56,837 nucleotides of DNA from an uncultured Clostridia bacterium. GTDB taxonomy: Bacteria > Bacillota > Clostridia > Lachnospirales > CAG-274. Where the stretch lies: assembly GCA_944383305.1 (NCBI GenBank), contig CALWOZ010000014.1, positions 1-56,837 of the forward strand, given 5' to 3'. How positions within the stretch are numbered: position 1 is the first letter of the stretch; the number at the start of each line of letters is the position of its first letter. The notes under the pieces are model-generated. The model was not told the origin of the DNA. It made no database searches and saw nothing but the letters and a program-made list of their open reading frames with translations. Both the position numbers and the translations under genes were made by a program. Shown here piece by piece: positions 16,576 through 26,288 of this stretch.

Positions 16576-17287
16576 TTATATATTAAGCACTTCAAGAACA
16601 ATCTCTTTCCAATACAAAAGATACATCATATGTCCAACCTTATCTATTATATACATCATAATAAATACCCTTGTCATCATTTTTTACTGCACTAAGAATG
16701 GCATTTTTAACTAACTCATAGTTATCATTAATATATTTTCTTTCTTTTTCTGATACTGTTTTCAACATTACTTCAAGTTGACTATCAAAATTTTTATTAA
16801 TTCCATAAGCTATTTTCTTAAAAAAGTATTTTGAAATTGTTTTCATATATAGTGTAAGAAAGTTATTTCGCTTTGTTTCACTATTAATGATACTTTTTGT
16901 TTCTATACAATTATATGGAACCATACTACTAACTAATGATAACGCTTCAACCTTTTCTGGATTGTTCTGTGCATACACTTGTGCATAATATCCACCTACA
17001 CTATGTCCAATTAAACGTAACTTCTTAACACCATAATATTCTAATACAGCATTAACACATTCAAAGAAATCTTCCATTGTATAATAATCCCAAACATCTG
17101 ATTCTCAAATTCCTAGTCTATCAAAGGAAATGATACATATATCACTTAATTCTTCTAAATATGGTATATATTTTTTTGAACCTGTAAATCCATAAAAAAA
17201 TAAAATTGCTGTTTCTTTCTATTCTCTTCCATATCTTAAATAAAATATCTTTTTATTATTAACATTAAATCTTTCTGTAACAACCAT
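16576..17287 (-). pseudogene. Broken alpha/beta hydrolase
   Basis: The frame starts MVVTERFNVNNKKIFYLRYG and keeps the oxyanion region (LFFYGFTGSKKYIPYLEEL) and the nucleophile elbow RLIGHSVGGYYAQVYA. It is interrupted by a TAG after YGRE and a TGA in DRLGI-stop-ESD, where family members have Gly. After IYYDVYNR-stop, a shifted frame supplies the C-terminus KVGHMMYLLYWKEIVLEVL with the catalytic His. The segment expected between these points, with the acidic residue, is missing. Two nonsense mutations plus an internal deletion make it a clear pseudogene. Confidence 0.85.
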
Positions 17288-17382
17288 TTCTATTTCCCAA
17301 TCTATTTGAAAAATTATAGAAATAAATTCCAGTTTGTCATTATATAACGCTAATCAATAACCTACATACTCTATAATTAAAA

Positions 17383-17408
17383 GTACGGAGCAATTACCTA
17401 CTCCGTAC
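17383..17408 (-). terminator. Terminator downstream of the alaS-lipoprotein unit
   Basis: GTACGGAG pairs with CTCCGTAC and is followed on the minus strand by TTTTAATT. It lies about 140 bases past the lipoprotein stop. No gene is seen between 17288 and 17547. Confidence 0.8.
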
Positions 17409-17547
17409 ATAATCACACATATATTAAATCAAGATTAGTCACTTAAATTTAGATAAAAATCCAAGAGCATTGCCCTCTCTTGATGTATATCCTATATCAA
17501 AATACCAAATAAGCCAATGCTTATGGACAATAATATAAAGTGGCTAA

Positions 17548-17922
17548 TTATTTAGTTCTATAATACACATTTTTATTATATTCTAGTTTAAACTTATCTC
17601 CCATATCTTCAAAGTAGATACTTTCTGTTTTGGTTTGACCATCAGCACCTGTAACCTCTACATTACCTGCATCTATAAGATTATAAGATAAAGAAACTAA
17701 ACCAGCTGAACCTTCATATAAAAATTTACCTTCTGGTGTAACTTGAAAAATATCTCCACTTTCACTTTCATACTCACCTACAAGATTTTCTTGCATAAGA
17801 TTAAAAAGTGCTGTTTTTTCCTCTTCTGTCATAGAATCTACTGGATTAGGTGTTTCTTCTTTGCTACAACCAACTAAAGTTACCAATAAAATCATTAATA
17901 TAGCTAAAACTATTTTTTTCAT
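17548..17922 (-). CDS. Small secreted lipoprotein
   Basis: The 124-residue protein opens with a lipoprotein signal peptide (KKIVLAILMILLVTLVGCSK). The LVGC lipobox gives an acylated Cys19 on the outer membrane face. The mature part is an acidic linker followed by a small beta-rich domain with GEYESESGDIFQVTPEGKFLYE and YFEDMGDKFKLEYN, a lipocalin- or META-like pattern of short strands. No specific family is recognised. It follows alaS by 18 bases and may be co-transcribed. An AGGAGGG site precedes the ATG. Confidence 0.8.
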   Translation of the reverse strand: MKKIVLAILMILLVTLVGCSKEETPNPVDSMTEEEKTALFNLMQENLVGEYESESGDIFQVTPEGKFLYEGSAGLVSLSYNLIDAGNVEVTGADGQTKTESIYFEDMGDKFKLEYNKNVYYRTK

Positions 17923-17940
17923 TTTATTCCCTCCTAAAGA

Positions 17941-20580
17941 TTAGATTTTTTCTTTTATAAAATCTAATGCCGATTTTATCGCCTCGTCTATTTTATTAGG
18001 GTCTTTACCCCCTGCTTGAGCCATATTAGGACGGCCTCCACCGCCTCCACCACATATAGTAGCAGCAACTTTTACTATATCGCCAGCTTTAAGATTATTT
18101 TTTATAGCACTATCGCTACACATAGATATAAAATTAACTTTTCCATCATTATCACTAGCTAAAAGTATAACATAATCTGATAATTTTTCTTTTATTTTAT
18201 CACCCATATTTCTAAGAGTATCCATATCCATATTTTGAACTTTAGAAAGAAGTATATCCATACCATTTATTGTTTCTTTTTGACTTAATATTTCATCTAA
18301 AAGTCCTGATGATAATTTAGATTTTAAGCTTTCTATTTCTTTTAAAAGTTTTTTATTTTCCTCTATTATAGATAATGATTTAGATACTACATTTTTAGGA
18401 TTAGCTTTTAAGTTTTCACAAATATTAAGTATTATATTTTCTCTTTCTTCATAAAACTCTAAAGCGCCAAATCCTGTCACAGCCTCTATACGTCTAACAC
18501 CAGCAGCAACACCACTTTCAGATATTATCTTAAAGCTACCTATTTGAGCAGAATTTTCAAGATGAGTACCACCACAAAGTTCAATAGAATATCCACCTAT
18601 ATTTATAACTCTAACAACCTCTCCATATTTTTCACCAAATAAAGCTGTTGCTCCTTCTTTTTTAGCTGTTTCTATGTCTGTTTCTTTAATGTTTACATTA
18701 AGTCCTTTTAAAATATGTGAATTAACTACTCTTTCTATTTTAGCTAAATCTTCTTTTGTCAAAGCTTCAAAGTGAGTAAAGTCAAAACGTAATCGACTTT
18801 TAGAAACTAAAGACCCTGCTTGTTCTATATGATTTCCTAAAATCTCTTTTAATGCCTTGTGTAAAATATGTGTAGCTGTGTGATTTCTAGCAATAGATAG
18901 TCTATTATCTTCATCTATTTTTAAATCAACAGTGTCATTTACTTTTATTTGACCTTTTTTAACAACACCGTGGTGTATAATCTTATTTGCTCCAAAGTTT
19001 GTACAATCGTTTATTTCTATTAAAACATTGTCATTTTCAATAACACCTTTATCTCCAACTTGACCACCCATTTCTGCATAAAAAGGTGTTTTATCAACCA
19101 CAATAGCTACTTTATCTCCCTCTTTAGCTATGTCTACAATACTATCTTCGCATATAATAGCTAAAACTTTGCTATCTTTAATAACGCTATTATTATATCC
19201 TAAAAATTCACTTTTCATAGCTGGGTCTAATTTATGGAATATTGTTTCTTCTGCTCCCATATAAGTGTCTTCTTCTCTAGCAGAGCGTGCTTTATTTTTT
19301 TGGTTTTCCATTTCTTTTAAAAATTCATCTTCATCTACTGTCATATTTTCTTCTTCTAAAATTTCTTTCATAAGGTCAAAAGGAAAACCATAAGTGTCAT
19401 AAAGTTTAAAAGCGTCTTCACCTTTTAATGTATTTGACTTAGAAGATTTTAATTCATTTATTTTTTGTTTTAAAAGTTCCATACCATTGTCTATTGTACT
19501 ATGAAATCTTTCTTCTTCTACTGTTAATATTTTATAAATATAGTCTTTCTTTTCTTCTAGCTCTGGATAAGCTTCTTTAGATGTGTCTATGACAATTTTA
19601 CTTAAATCTGCTAAAAATAAATCGTTTATACCTAAAATTTTGCCGTGTCTTACTGCTCTTCTTAAAAGACGTCTAAGGACATATCCACGGCCTTCATTAG
19701 AAGGTAAAACTCCGTCTGCTGTCATAAAAGTAACTGACCTAATATGGTCTGTTATAACTCTTATAGATATATCTTTTTTAGCATCTTCTCCATATTTAGT
19801 ATTAGATAATAAACATACTTTATCTCTAATGGCTTTTACTGTGTCTACGTCAAAAATAGAGTTTACCCCTTGCATAACAGTTGCTATTCTTTCAAGCCCC
19901 ATACCTGTATCTATGTTAGGATTTGTAAGGTTAGAGTATGTTCCATCTTCTTCTCTATTAAACTGTGTAAAAACTAAGTTCCATATTTCCATATATCTGT
20001 CACAATCACAGCCCACATAACAATTAGGATTGTCACAGCCATATTCCTCTCCCTTATCAAAGTATATCTCTGAACAAGGTCCACAAGGTCCTGTACCGTG
20101 TTCCCAAAAGTTGTCTTCTTTACCAAGACGTACTATTTTCTTTTCTGGTATTCCAACTTTTTTATTCCATATTTCAAAGGCTTCATCATCATCTTCATAT
20201 ATAGATACATAAAGTCTATCCTCTGGTAGCTCTAACACCTTTGTAAAAAACTCCCACGCCCAAGGGATAGCCTCTTCTTTAAAATAATCTCCAAAAGAAA
20301 AGTTTCCAAGCATTTCAAAAAATGTACCGTGTCTTGCAGTTTTTCCTACATTTTCTATATCTCCTGTTCTAATACACTTTTGACAAGTTGTAACTCTTTT
20401 ATTTGGTGGTATTTGCTGTCCTGTAAAGTATGGTTTTAAAGGAGCCATACCAGAATTTATAAGTAATAAACTTTTATCATTTTGTGGCACTAGAGAAAAA
20501 CTATTCATTTTTAAATGCCCTTTTTGTTGAAAAAAGTCTAAATATTTTTTTCTAATTTCATTTACACCTAAATTTTTCAT
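17941..20580 (-). CDS. alaS: Alanyl-tRNA synthetase
   Basis: It charges tRNA-Ala and has all parts of the class II enzyme. The catalytic core carries motif 1 (MAPLKPYFTGQQIPP), RTGDIENVGKTARHGTFFEMLGN and DTGMGLERI. The editing domain has the zinc site HTATHILHKAL and CGGTHLENSAQIG. The C-Ala domain has the Gly-rich CGGGGGGRPNMAQAGG. I place the start at ATG 20578-20580, after GGAGGG; an upstream ATG at 20590 lies in that site. The resulting 879 residues fit the family. The upstream gap is only about 70 bases, too short for a T-box leader. Confidence 0.97.
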   Translation of the reverse strand: MKNLGVNEIRKKYLDFFQQKGHLKMNSFSLVPQNDKSLLLINSGMAPLKPYFTGQQIPPNKRVTTCQKCIRTGDIENVGKTARHGTFFEMLGNFSFGDYFKEEAIPWAWEFFTKVLELPEDRLYVSIYEDDDEAFEIWNKKVGIPEKKIVRLGKEDNFWEHGTGPCGPCSEIYFDKGEEYGCDNPNCYVGCDCDRYMEIWNLVFTQFNREEDGTYSNLTNPNIDTGMGLERIATVMQGVNSIFDVDTVKAIRDKVCLLSNTKYGEDAKKDISIRVITDHIRSVTFMTADGVLPSNEGRGYVLRRLLRRAVRHGKILGINDLFLADLSKIVIDTSKEAYPELEEKKDYIYKILTVEEERFHSTIDNGMELLKQKINELKSSKSNTLKGEDAFKLYDTYGFPFDLMKEILEEENMTVDEDEFLKEMENQKNKARSAREEDTYMGAEETIFHKLDPAMKSEFLGYNNSVIKDSKVLAIICEDSIVDIAKEGDKVAIVVDKTPFYAEMGGQVGDKGVIENDNVLIEINDCTNFGANKIIHHGVVKKGQIKVNDTVDLKIDEDNRLSIARNHTATHILHKALKEILGNHIEQAGSLVSKSRLRFDFTHFEALTKEDLAKIERVVNSHILKGLNVNIKETDIETAKKEGATALFGEKYGEVVRVINIGGYSIELCGGTHLENSAQIGSFKIISESGVAAGVRRIEAVTGFGALEFYEERENIILNICENLKANPKNVVSKSLSIIEENKKLLKEIESLKSKLSSGLLDEILSQKETINGMDILLSKVQNMDMDTLRNMGDKIKEKLSDYVILLASDNDGKVNFISMCSDSAIKNNLKAGDIVKVAATICGGGGGGRPNMAQAGGKDPNKIDEAIKSALDFIKEKI

Positions 20581-20651
20581 ATTTCCCTCCATAAAATTTT
20601 ATTATATTAATTATATTAAATACGCCTATGTATGTCAACTTTTTGTAAATT

Positions 20652-21263
20652 TTATTCTATTTCTTTATCTAAAAAATTTATCGTTATTACTACACCTTTA
20701 TCACATTTTATATTTCTAAAATTATCTATTATGTTATCTTCTAGGTCTAAATAATTTTCTTTTATCCCTATTTTATAGTATAAAACTATTTCTTTATTTG
20801 CTTTTATTTCTTGTGTATCTGGTAAAAATCCATAAGAAGTTGTTATCATATCTTCAAAGTCAACATTATATTTATATGTGTATTTAGATATATTTTCATC
20901 TAAAATGTTATAAACATTAAAAATATTATTATCTATTTTTAAACCTATTCTAAATAACTTATTTTCTTTTAAATCATTAATATCACTAAATATATTACCA
21001 ATATTTTCCCAATCATTTTGATTGTATTCCCATAATTCTATACTAACAACTTTTATACTATCATCTATTTTATAATCAAAAAATTGTATTTCATCTTGAA
21101 ATAATGATAATAATTTTCTTGTTTCTTTTGAAAAATATGCTTTTTTAATTGTCATATTATTAACTTTTTTATAAAAATTTACATTACCAGAATAATCTAA
21201 TAAAAATATTAAACTTACTATGAATAATAAAATACTTGTTATTAGAATTATTTTCTTTTTAAT
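20652..21263 (-). CDS. Membrane-anchored protein of unknown function, AUU start
   Basis: The frame from an ATT at 21261-21263 encodes 203 residues. It opens with a Lys-rich N-terminus and one hydrophobic segment (KKKIILITSILLFIVSLIFL), a typical anchor or uncleaved signal. This is followed by an acidic, strand-rich extracellular domain (FFDYKIDDSIKVVSIELWEYNQ to VVITINFLDKEIE). GGAGGTG lies 7-9 bases before the ATT. The first ordinary start (ATG at 21155) would delete the anchor and has no ribosome binding site. An ATG further up is cut off by a TGA. It resembles small DUF-type exported proteins, but no family is recognised. It lies between alaS and dnaB. Confidence 0.65.
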   Translation of the reverse strand: MKKKIILITSILLFIVSLIFLLDYSGNVNFYKKVNNMTIKKAYFSKETRKLLSLFQDEIQFFDYKIDDSIKVVSIELWEYNQNDWENIGNIFSDINDLKENKLFRIGLKIDNNIFNVYNILDENISKYTYKYNVDFEDMITTSYGFLPDTQEIKANKEIVLYYKIGIKENYLDLEDNIIDNFRNIKCDKGVVITINFLDKEIE

Positions 21264-21305
21264 AGTATTTCACCTCCACATTTTTAATAATAACTAAAAA
21301 ATTTA

Positions 21306-21339
21306 CCTTTATCTTAAAATTATAAATTTAAGATAAAGG
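21306..21339 (-). terminator. Terminator of the gdpP-rplI-dnaB unit
   Basis: CCTTTATCTTAAA pairs with TTTAAGATAAAGG immediately after the dnaB stop, with a T run beyond it on the minus strand. Confidence 0.85.
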
Positions 21340-21345
21340 CAATTT

Positions 21346-22698
21346 TTATAAGTCATTATATGTTCTCTCTAAATTAGCAAACTTTGTATATTGCCCAAGC
21401 CAACTAAGATTTACAGTACCAACAGAACCATTTCTTTGTTTAGCAATAATGACCTCTGCTTGTCCTCTTTTTTCTGTTTCTGGGTTATAGTATTCATCTC
21501 TATATAAAAAGCAAACAAGGTCAGCATCTTGCTCTATTGCTCCAGACTCTCTAAGGTCTGATAACATTGGTTTTGGAGGTTTTCTTTGCTCTACTGCCCT
21601 ACTAAGCTGAGATAAAGCAACAACTGGAACGTCTAACTCTCTAGCCAATCCCTTTAATGCACGAGATATAGCGGATATTTCTTGTTGTCTATTTTCATTT
21701 TTGCTACTTCCATTCATAAGTTGAAGATAGTCTATAACAACAAGTCCTAAATTTTTTTCTTTTTTAAGTCTTCTACATTTAGCTCTAAGTTCTGGTATAG
21801 TTATAGCAGATTTATCGTCTATATATATAGGAGCATCTGATAATAAGCTAACTGCTTCTGCTATTTTATACCAATCATCTGAGGCTATATCACCAGTTCT
21901 AAGCTTTTGAGCGTCTATTAACGCCTCTGTACAAATCATACGATTTACTAGCTGTTCTTTAGACATTTCAAGACTAAAAATAGCTGTCGTAACATTATTA
22001 TGAAGTGCTGCATACTGAGCAATATTTATAACAAAAGCAGTTTTTCCCATAGATGGTCTAGCTGCTATAAGTATAAAATCTGAATTTTGTAAGCCTGACG
22101 TTTTCATATCAAAATCTATAAATCCAGTTTCAACACCAGTAACTTTATTTTTATTTTTATATAAATTTTCTATTTTTTCAATAGAGGTTTCTAAAATTTG
22201 GCTAATAGGTGAAAAATCATCTAAATTATTATTATCACCTATACCTTCAACTATTTTTTCTACTTTATCTACTATATTTTCTATTGTTTCTGTATTATCA
22301 AAAGTTAAAGCATTTATGTCTTTAGATGCTTTTAATATTTTTCTTCTTATAGACTTTTCTTTAACAATATCTGCATATTGTTTTATCAAAGCACTAGTAG
22401 ATACTATGTTATAAAGGTCTATTATATATTCATATCCACCTACATTAGATAGCATATTCATACTTTCTAATTTATTTTTTAATGTAATAACATCTACTGG
22501 TTGGCTATTAGAATACATATCTATAATAGCTTCAAATAAAACTCTATGCTCTGGTCTATAAAAATCTTCAGGCTTTAACATTTCATAGCCAGTAGCAATA
22601 CCATCTATATCAAATATCATACAACTAATGACTGCTTGTTCTGCCTCAAAGTCATTAGGTGGTATTTCTGGATTTATATTAGTGTTTATATCTGCCAT
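21346..22698 (-). CDS. dnaB: Replicative DNA helicase DnaB
   Basis: Hexameric helicase that unwinds DNA at the replication fork. The 450 residues show the N-terminal primase-interacting domain (PNDFEAEQAVISCMIFD, PEDFYRPEHRVLFEAI). The RecA-like domain has Walker A (ILIAARPSMGKTAFVINIA), EMSKEQLVNRM, Walker B (LGLVVIDYLQLM), SRALKGLARELDVPVVALSQLSR and the arginine region ADLVCFLYRDEYY. No intein interrupts the P-loop. It follows rplI by eight bases, a common firmicute arrangement (gdpP-rplI-dnaB). Confidence 0.97.
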   Translation of the reverse strand: MADINTNINPEIPPNDFEAEQAVISCMIFDIDGIATGYEMLKPEDFYRPEHRVLFEAIIDMYSNSQPVDVITLKNKLESMNMLSNVGGYEYIIDLYNIVSTSALIKQYADIVKEKSIRRKILKASKDINALTFDNTETIENIVDKVEKIVEGIGDNNNLDDFSPISQILETSIEKIENLYKNKNKVTGVETGFIDFDMKTSGLQNSDFILIAARPSMGKTAFVINIAQYAALHNNVTTAIFSLEMSKEQLVNRMICTEALIDAQKLRTGDIASDDWYKIAEAVSLLSDAPIYIDDKSAITIPELRAKCRRLKKEKNLGLVVIDYLQLMNGSSKNENRQQEISAISRALKGLARELDVPVVALSQLSRAVEQRKPPKPMLSDLRESGAIEQDADLVCFLYRDEYYNPETEKRGQAEVIIAKQRNGSVGTVNLSWLGQYTKFANLERTYNDL

Positions 22699-22706
22699 AA
22701 TTATAC

Positions 22707-23156
22707 CTATTTTTGTTCACTAATAGTTACTTTTAAAGTAACACTAACTTTAGGGTGTAACTTTACTGTAACTTCTTTTTCTCCTAAAGTTTTTATAGGG
22801 CTTGATAAAATTATTTTCTTTTTATCTACATCTATACCTGCTTGTTCTTTTAAGGCACTAGCTAATTCTTTGTTTGTAACAGTACCAAAAAGTTTGCCAT
22901 TTGTACCAAGTTTAACATATATTTGTAGATTTTTGGCTTCTATTGCTTTGCCTAAAGCAACTGCGTTATCATATTCTTCTTGTTTTTTTGCATCTTCAAT
23001 TTTTTTAATGTTATCCATTTTAGCAAGGTTATTTTTATCTGCTAAAACAGCTAATTTTTTTGGTAATAAAAAGTTTTTAGCATAGCCATCATTAGCGTTT
23101 ATTATTTGGTCTTTTTTGCCTACACCTTTTACATCTTCAAGTAATATAACTTTCAT
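22707..23156 (-). CDS. rplI: 50S ribosomal protein L9
   Basis: The 149-residue L9 has the N-terminal rRNA-binding domain (MKVILLEDVKGVGKKDQIINANDGYAKNFLLPKKLA, shortened here), the long connecting helix (about 42-75, Lys/Glu-rich) and the C-terminal domain with LGTNGKLFGTVTNKELA and VKLHPKVSVTLKV. Its start codon directly abuts the gdpP stop with no spacer, so coupled translation is likely. Confidence 0.97.
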   Translation of the reverse strand: MKVILLEDVKGVGKKDQIINANDGYAKNFLLPKKLAVLADKNNLAKMDNIKKIEDAKKQEEYDNAVALGKAIEAKNLQIYVKLGTNGKLFGTVTNKELASALKEQAGIDVDKKKIILSSPIKTLGEKEVTVKLHPKVSVTLKVTISEQK

Positions 23157-24857
23157 TTATTCTTCCTCCTTAAAATATTCATCTATTGCCTCTTTTAACA
23201 TTTCTATGGCTTTTTCTATGGTAGCATCTTTTATTTGTGTAGCAGATATGGATTGATGACCACCACCGCCAAGTTTTTCCATTATTATTTGAACATTAAT
23301 CTCTCCAAAGCTTCTAGCACTAATAGATACACCATTATTCATTTTACAAAGAACAAAACTTGCATTTATATTATCTATATTTAAAAGTTCATCACAAGCT
23401 TGGGCTACAACTAAAAGTGGATTATCTATATTATCTTCTAAAACAGATATAGCAATGTTATCTCTATATAGTTTCATATTAGTCACAACATTTGCTCTAG
23501 CACTATAGCAATCTAAACTATTTTTAAACATTTTTTTAACTCTTATAGTGTCTGCACCTTTTTTCTTTAAAAATGCAGCTGCCTCAAATGTTTTAATTCC
23601 TGTCTTAAAGGCAAAATTTTTAGTGTCTACAATAATACCTGCAAGTATTGCATCTGCCTCTACTTGTTTTATAGGTATGTTTTTGTTTATATGCATAAGC
23701 ATCTCTGTTATAAGCTCACAAGTTGAAGATGCATATGGTTCGTGATATGTTAAAACTGCCTTTTCTATATAGTCTACACCTTTTCTATGATGGTCAAAAA
23801 CGACTATTTTTTTAACTTTATCTATAAGTTCAGGACATTCACAAATCCCTGCTTTATATACGTCTACTATTATAAGTAATGTCTTTCTGTTTACAAGTTT
23901 TAATGCTTCTTCTGATGATATAAAAGCTTGTGAATATTTTTCATCGTTTTTAATTCTATCATAAAGATAAGATACAGAAGACGTAACATTGTTTAAAACT
24001 ATTTTACAATTTTTATCTAAGGCTGAAACAATAGAGTACACTCCAATGCAAGCTCCAATACAATCTAAGTCTGTATGCTTATGTCCCATAACAATAACAT
24101 TTGTAGCATCTTCTATAAGTTCTGTTAAAGCATAAGCTTTAACTCTTGCTCTAACTCTAGAGTTTCTGTTACCCTCTTTAGCGTGCCCACCAAAAAACTG
24201 ATAATTTTCTTTATCTTTTATAACAACTTGGTCGCCTCCACGGCTAAGAGCAAGGTCAATAGATACTCTAGCAAATTCCATATTTTCATCTAAATTGTCA
24301 CCATTAATACCTATACCTATTGATAATGTAACTGGTATAGTGTTACCCATATCTATTTCTCTAATACTGTCTAATATATCAAATCTTGCTTCTTTAAGTT
24401 CTTCTAACTTATCTTGAGATAAAATAAGAATATATTTGTCTTTTTCAAATTTTTTAACAACTCCACCTAAATCTTTTGCCATTTTTTTAATTTTTCTATC
24501 TACAATAGCAAGAATAAGTGGGTGTCTAAATTCTTCTAAGCTGTCTAAAACTTCATCATAACTATCTATAAATATTAAACCAACTGTAGATTTATATTTA
24601 TCAAGGATTTTTATCTCACTAAAAAACAAATTATAATTTTGTTCACACTTTTTTACAAATATGTTATAGCTTTTTTGATTAATAAATCCTGCTTGTTCTT
24701 CTTTATCAAAGTTAAAATTTTCTATTATATCTTTAATATTAGACTTTTCTTCAATATAAGGCAAAATATTTTTTTCAAAAACTGTATTATAAGAAATAAA
24801 CGTTCCATCTGGCGCTATTTTTAAAGCACTAAAAGGCATATTATCAAAGCTTTTCAT
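23157..24857 (-). CDS. gdpP: Cyclic-di-AMP phosphodiesterase GdpP, lacking membrane segments
   Basis: GdpP hydrolyses c-di-AMP to pApA. The 566 residues contain a PAS-like N-terminus (FSALKIAPDGTFISYN), a degenerate GGDEF domain (about 115-215, RHPLILAIVDRKIKK to VTLSIGIGING), and the DHH/DHHA1 catalytic half with VMGHKHTDLDCIGA, IIVDVYKAG, VVFDHHRKG and EKLGGGGHQSISATQ. The usual protein is about 650 residues and starts with two membrane helices. These are absent, and the upstream gap (80 bases, AGAGAGG site before the ATG) leaves no room for them. This enzyme would be soluble. It is the first gene of the gdpP-rplI-dnaB unit. Confidence 0.92.
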   Translation of the reverse strand: MKSFDNMPFSALKIAPDGTFISYNTVFEKNILPYIEEKSNIKDIIENFNFDKEEQAGFINQKSYNIFVKKCEQNYNLFFSEIKILDKYKSTVGLIFIDSYDEVLDSLEEFRHPLILAIVDRKIKKMAKDLGGVVKKFEKDKYILILSQDKLEELKEARFDILDSIREIDMGNTIPVTLSIGIGINGDNLDENMEFARVSIDLALSRGGDQVVIKDKENYQFFGGHAKEGNRNSRVRARVKAYALTELIEDATNVIVMGHKHTDLDCIGACIGVYSIVSALDKNCKIVLNNVTSSVSYLYDRIKNDEKYSQAFISSEEALKLVNRKTLLIIVDVYKAGICECPELIDKVKKIVVFDHHRKGVDYIEKAVLTYHEPYASSTCELITEMLMHINKNIPIKQVEADAILAGIIVDTKNFAFKTGIKTFEAAAFLKKKGADTIRVKKMFKNSLDCYSARANVVTNMKLYRDNIAISVLEDNIDNPLLVVAQACDELLNIDNINASFVLCKMNNGVSISARSFGEINVQIIMEKLGGGGHQSISATQIKDATIEKAIEMLKEAIDEYFKEEE

Positions 24858-24937
24858 ATTAAATCCTCTCTCTATAAAATCTTTATATAAAAGATTAAGA
24901 AAAAATAATTTTCAACAACTTGTTACTGTTAAAACTA

Positions 24938-25249
24938 CTATAATTTATTAAAATATCTTAAAAGCTCTTTAACATCTTCATTAAAAATATCGGTTTCTTC
25001 TAATACACCTATTTTTAATTTTTTATTTATTTTAAGTAGTAAAGTTTCTGGGCTTATACCTAATTTTTTAGCAAGTATATATATTAGTATAGTAAGGTCT
25101 GCAAATATTTCTATTTTGTCATTAGTAGTATTATCTGGCTGTATAAAACTGTTGTGTAAATCTGAAACACCTGCTAATATTTGCCCTTTTAAAATCTCTA
25201 TCATTTTAATATTTTTTGTAATGTCTAGCTGATTATCAAAATTTATCAT
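24938..25249 (-). CDS. MazG-like family protein
   Basis: The 103-residue, all-helical protein resembles the short MazG-like proteins of Clostridia. It has an N-terminal DITKNIKMIEILKGQILAGVSDLHNSF, an acidic IEIFADLTILIYILAKKLG helix and the C-terminal NEDVKELLRYF. Unlike true MazG it has few of the acidic EExxE metal ligands, so pyrophosphohydrolase activity is doubtful. A GGGG-containing site precedes the ATG. It lies just upstream of gdpP on the same strand, which might link it to nucleotide housekeeping; this is inference. Confidence 0.65.
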   Translation of the reverse strand: MINFDNQLDITKNIKMIEILKGQILAGVSDLHNSFIQPDNTTNDKIEIFADLTILIYILAKKLGISPETLLLKINKKLKIGVLEETDIFNEDVKELLRYFNKL

Positions 25250-25415
25250 AATATCCCCTCATAAAATATTATTTATTAGTCATAATAATATTTTACTAGT
25301 TTATGTATATTTTATCAAATATTATTAATAAACAAAGATTTTCAAAATATATAGCTTTTAAGGTTTTATTAATATATTTTTCTATTTTAACATATTTTAC
25401 TTTATTTTTCAACAT

Positions 25416-26258
25416 TTATCTACATTTAAGCATATTAGTTTTTTCTAAAATAGCATTCACTTGACCTCCTAATAAAAGAATAAGTGATATCATATTTATC
25501 CATATTACTAAAACAAATATACTACCTATACTTCCATATATTTTTGAATATCTTGAAAAGTTATTTATATATATATTAAATCCTTTTGATAAAATAAGCC
25601 AGCTAAAAACTGTTATTATAGCCCCTGGTAATATACTTTTTAATGTAACCTTTTTTGATATGGATATTTTATATATAACTAAAACCATAACTAAAAGAAC
25701 CATAGCTATAAAAACATATAAAAATAAACTATCTAAAAAATAAGGTATAAACTCTAATGCAGTATATTTTATTATCATATTTTTTATATAATCACTAAAT
25801 ATAAATAATAATAAAGAACAGTTTACTAATATTGCAAATATAAAAACTAACATAACACTTGTGCCTCTTTTTATAATAAAACTTCTATTATCATCTTGTT
25901 CATATGCTCTGTTAAGCCCTTGTATAATAGAATTAAATCCAGTAGATGCACTATATATAGTAACTAAAAAGCTAGTAGATAATAAGCTTACATTTGGTGT
26001 TTGTATAACCTCTTTTACAAATACAATTAAAATATCTTCTATTGGATTAGGCAAAGTCTTACTTAACCCTATTATATACTGCTCTATATTAAGATTAGAA
26101 AATCCAAGTAAAGTCATAAGAAATATTATAAATGGAAAAATGGCTATAAGTAACTTGTAAGTTAGTGCATTAGACATTAACATAAGTTCGTTTTCTAAAG
26201 TTTTTTTAACAAGTATTTTTATAAATTTTATAAAACTTAAACCTTTATTCATAAACAC
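25416..26258 (-). CDS. YihY/BrkB-family membrane protein
   Basis: The 280-residue integral membrane protein has about six helices and the family signature near the N-terminus: LMSNALTYKLLIAIFPFIIFLMTLLGF. It is followed by SASTGFNSIIQGLNRAYEQDD and the C-terminal YSKIYGSIGSIFVLVIWINMISLILLLGGQVNAILE. The family was once called ribonuclease BN; the true function is unknown and probably transport or envelope related. It has an AGGAGG site, and the neighbouring GNAT gene is on the same strand 30 bases upstream. Confidence 0.93.
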   Translation of the reverse strand: MFMNKGLSFIKFIKILVKKTLENELMLMSNALTYKLLIAIFPFIIFLMTLLGFSNLNIEQYIIGLSKTLPNPIEDILIVFVKEVIQTPNVSLLSTSFLVTIYSASTGFNSIIQGLNRAYEQDDNRSFIIKRGTSVMLVFIFAILVNCSLLLFIFSDYIKNMIIKYTALEFIPYFLDSLFLYVFIAMVLLVMVLVIYKISISKKVTLKSILPGAIITVFSWLILSKGFNIYINNFSRYSKIYGSIGSIFVLVIWINMISLILLLGGQVNAILEKTNMLKCR

Positions 26259-26288
26259 CTCCTAATTTTAATAATTATATGTATGTTA

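Noticed and set aside
20581..20651. T-box leader before alaS
   Set aside because: The gap is about 70 bases, too short, and no specifier loop or antiterminator pattern is seen.
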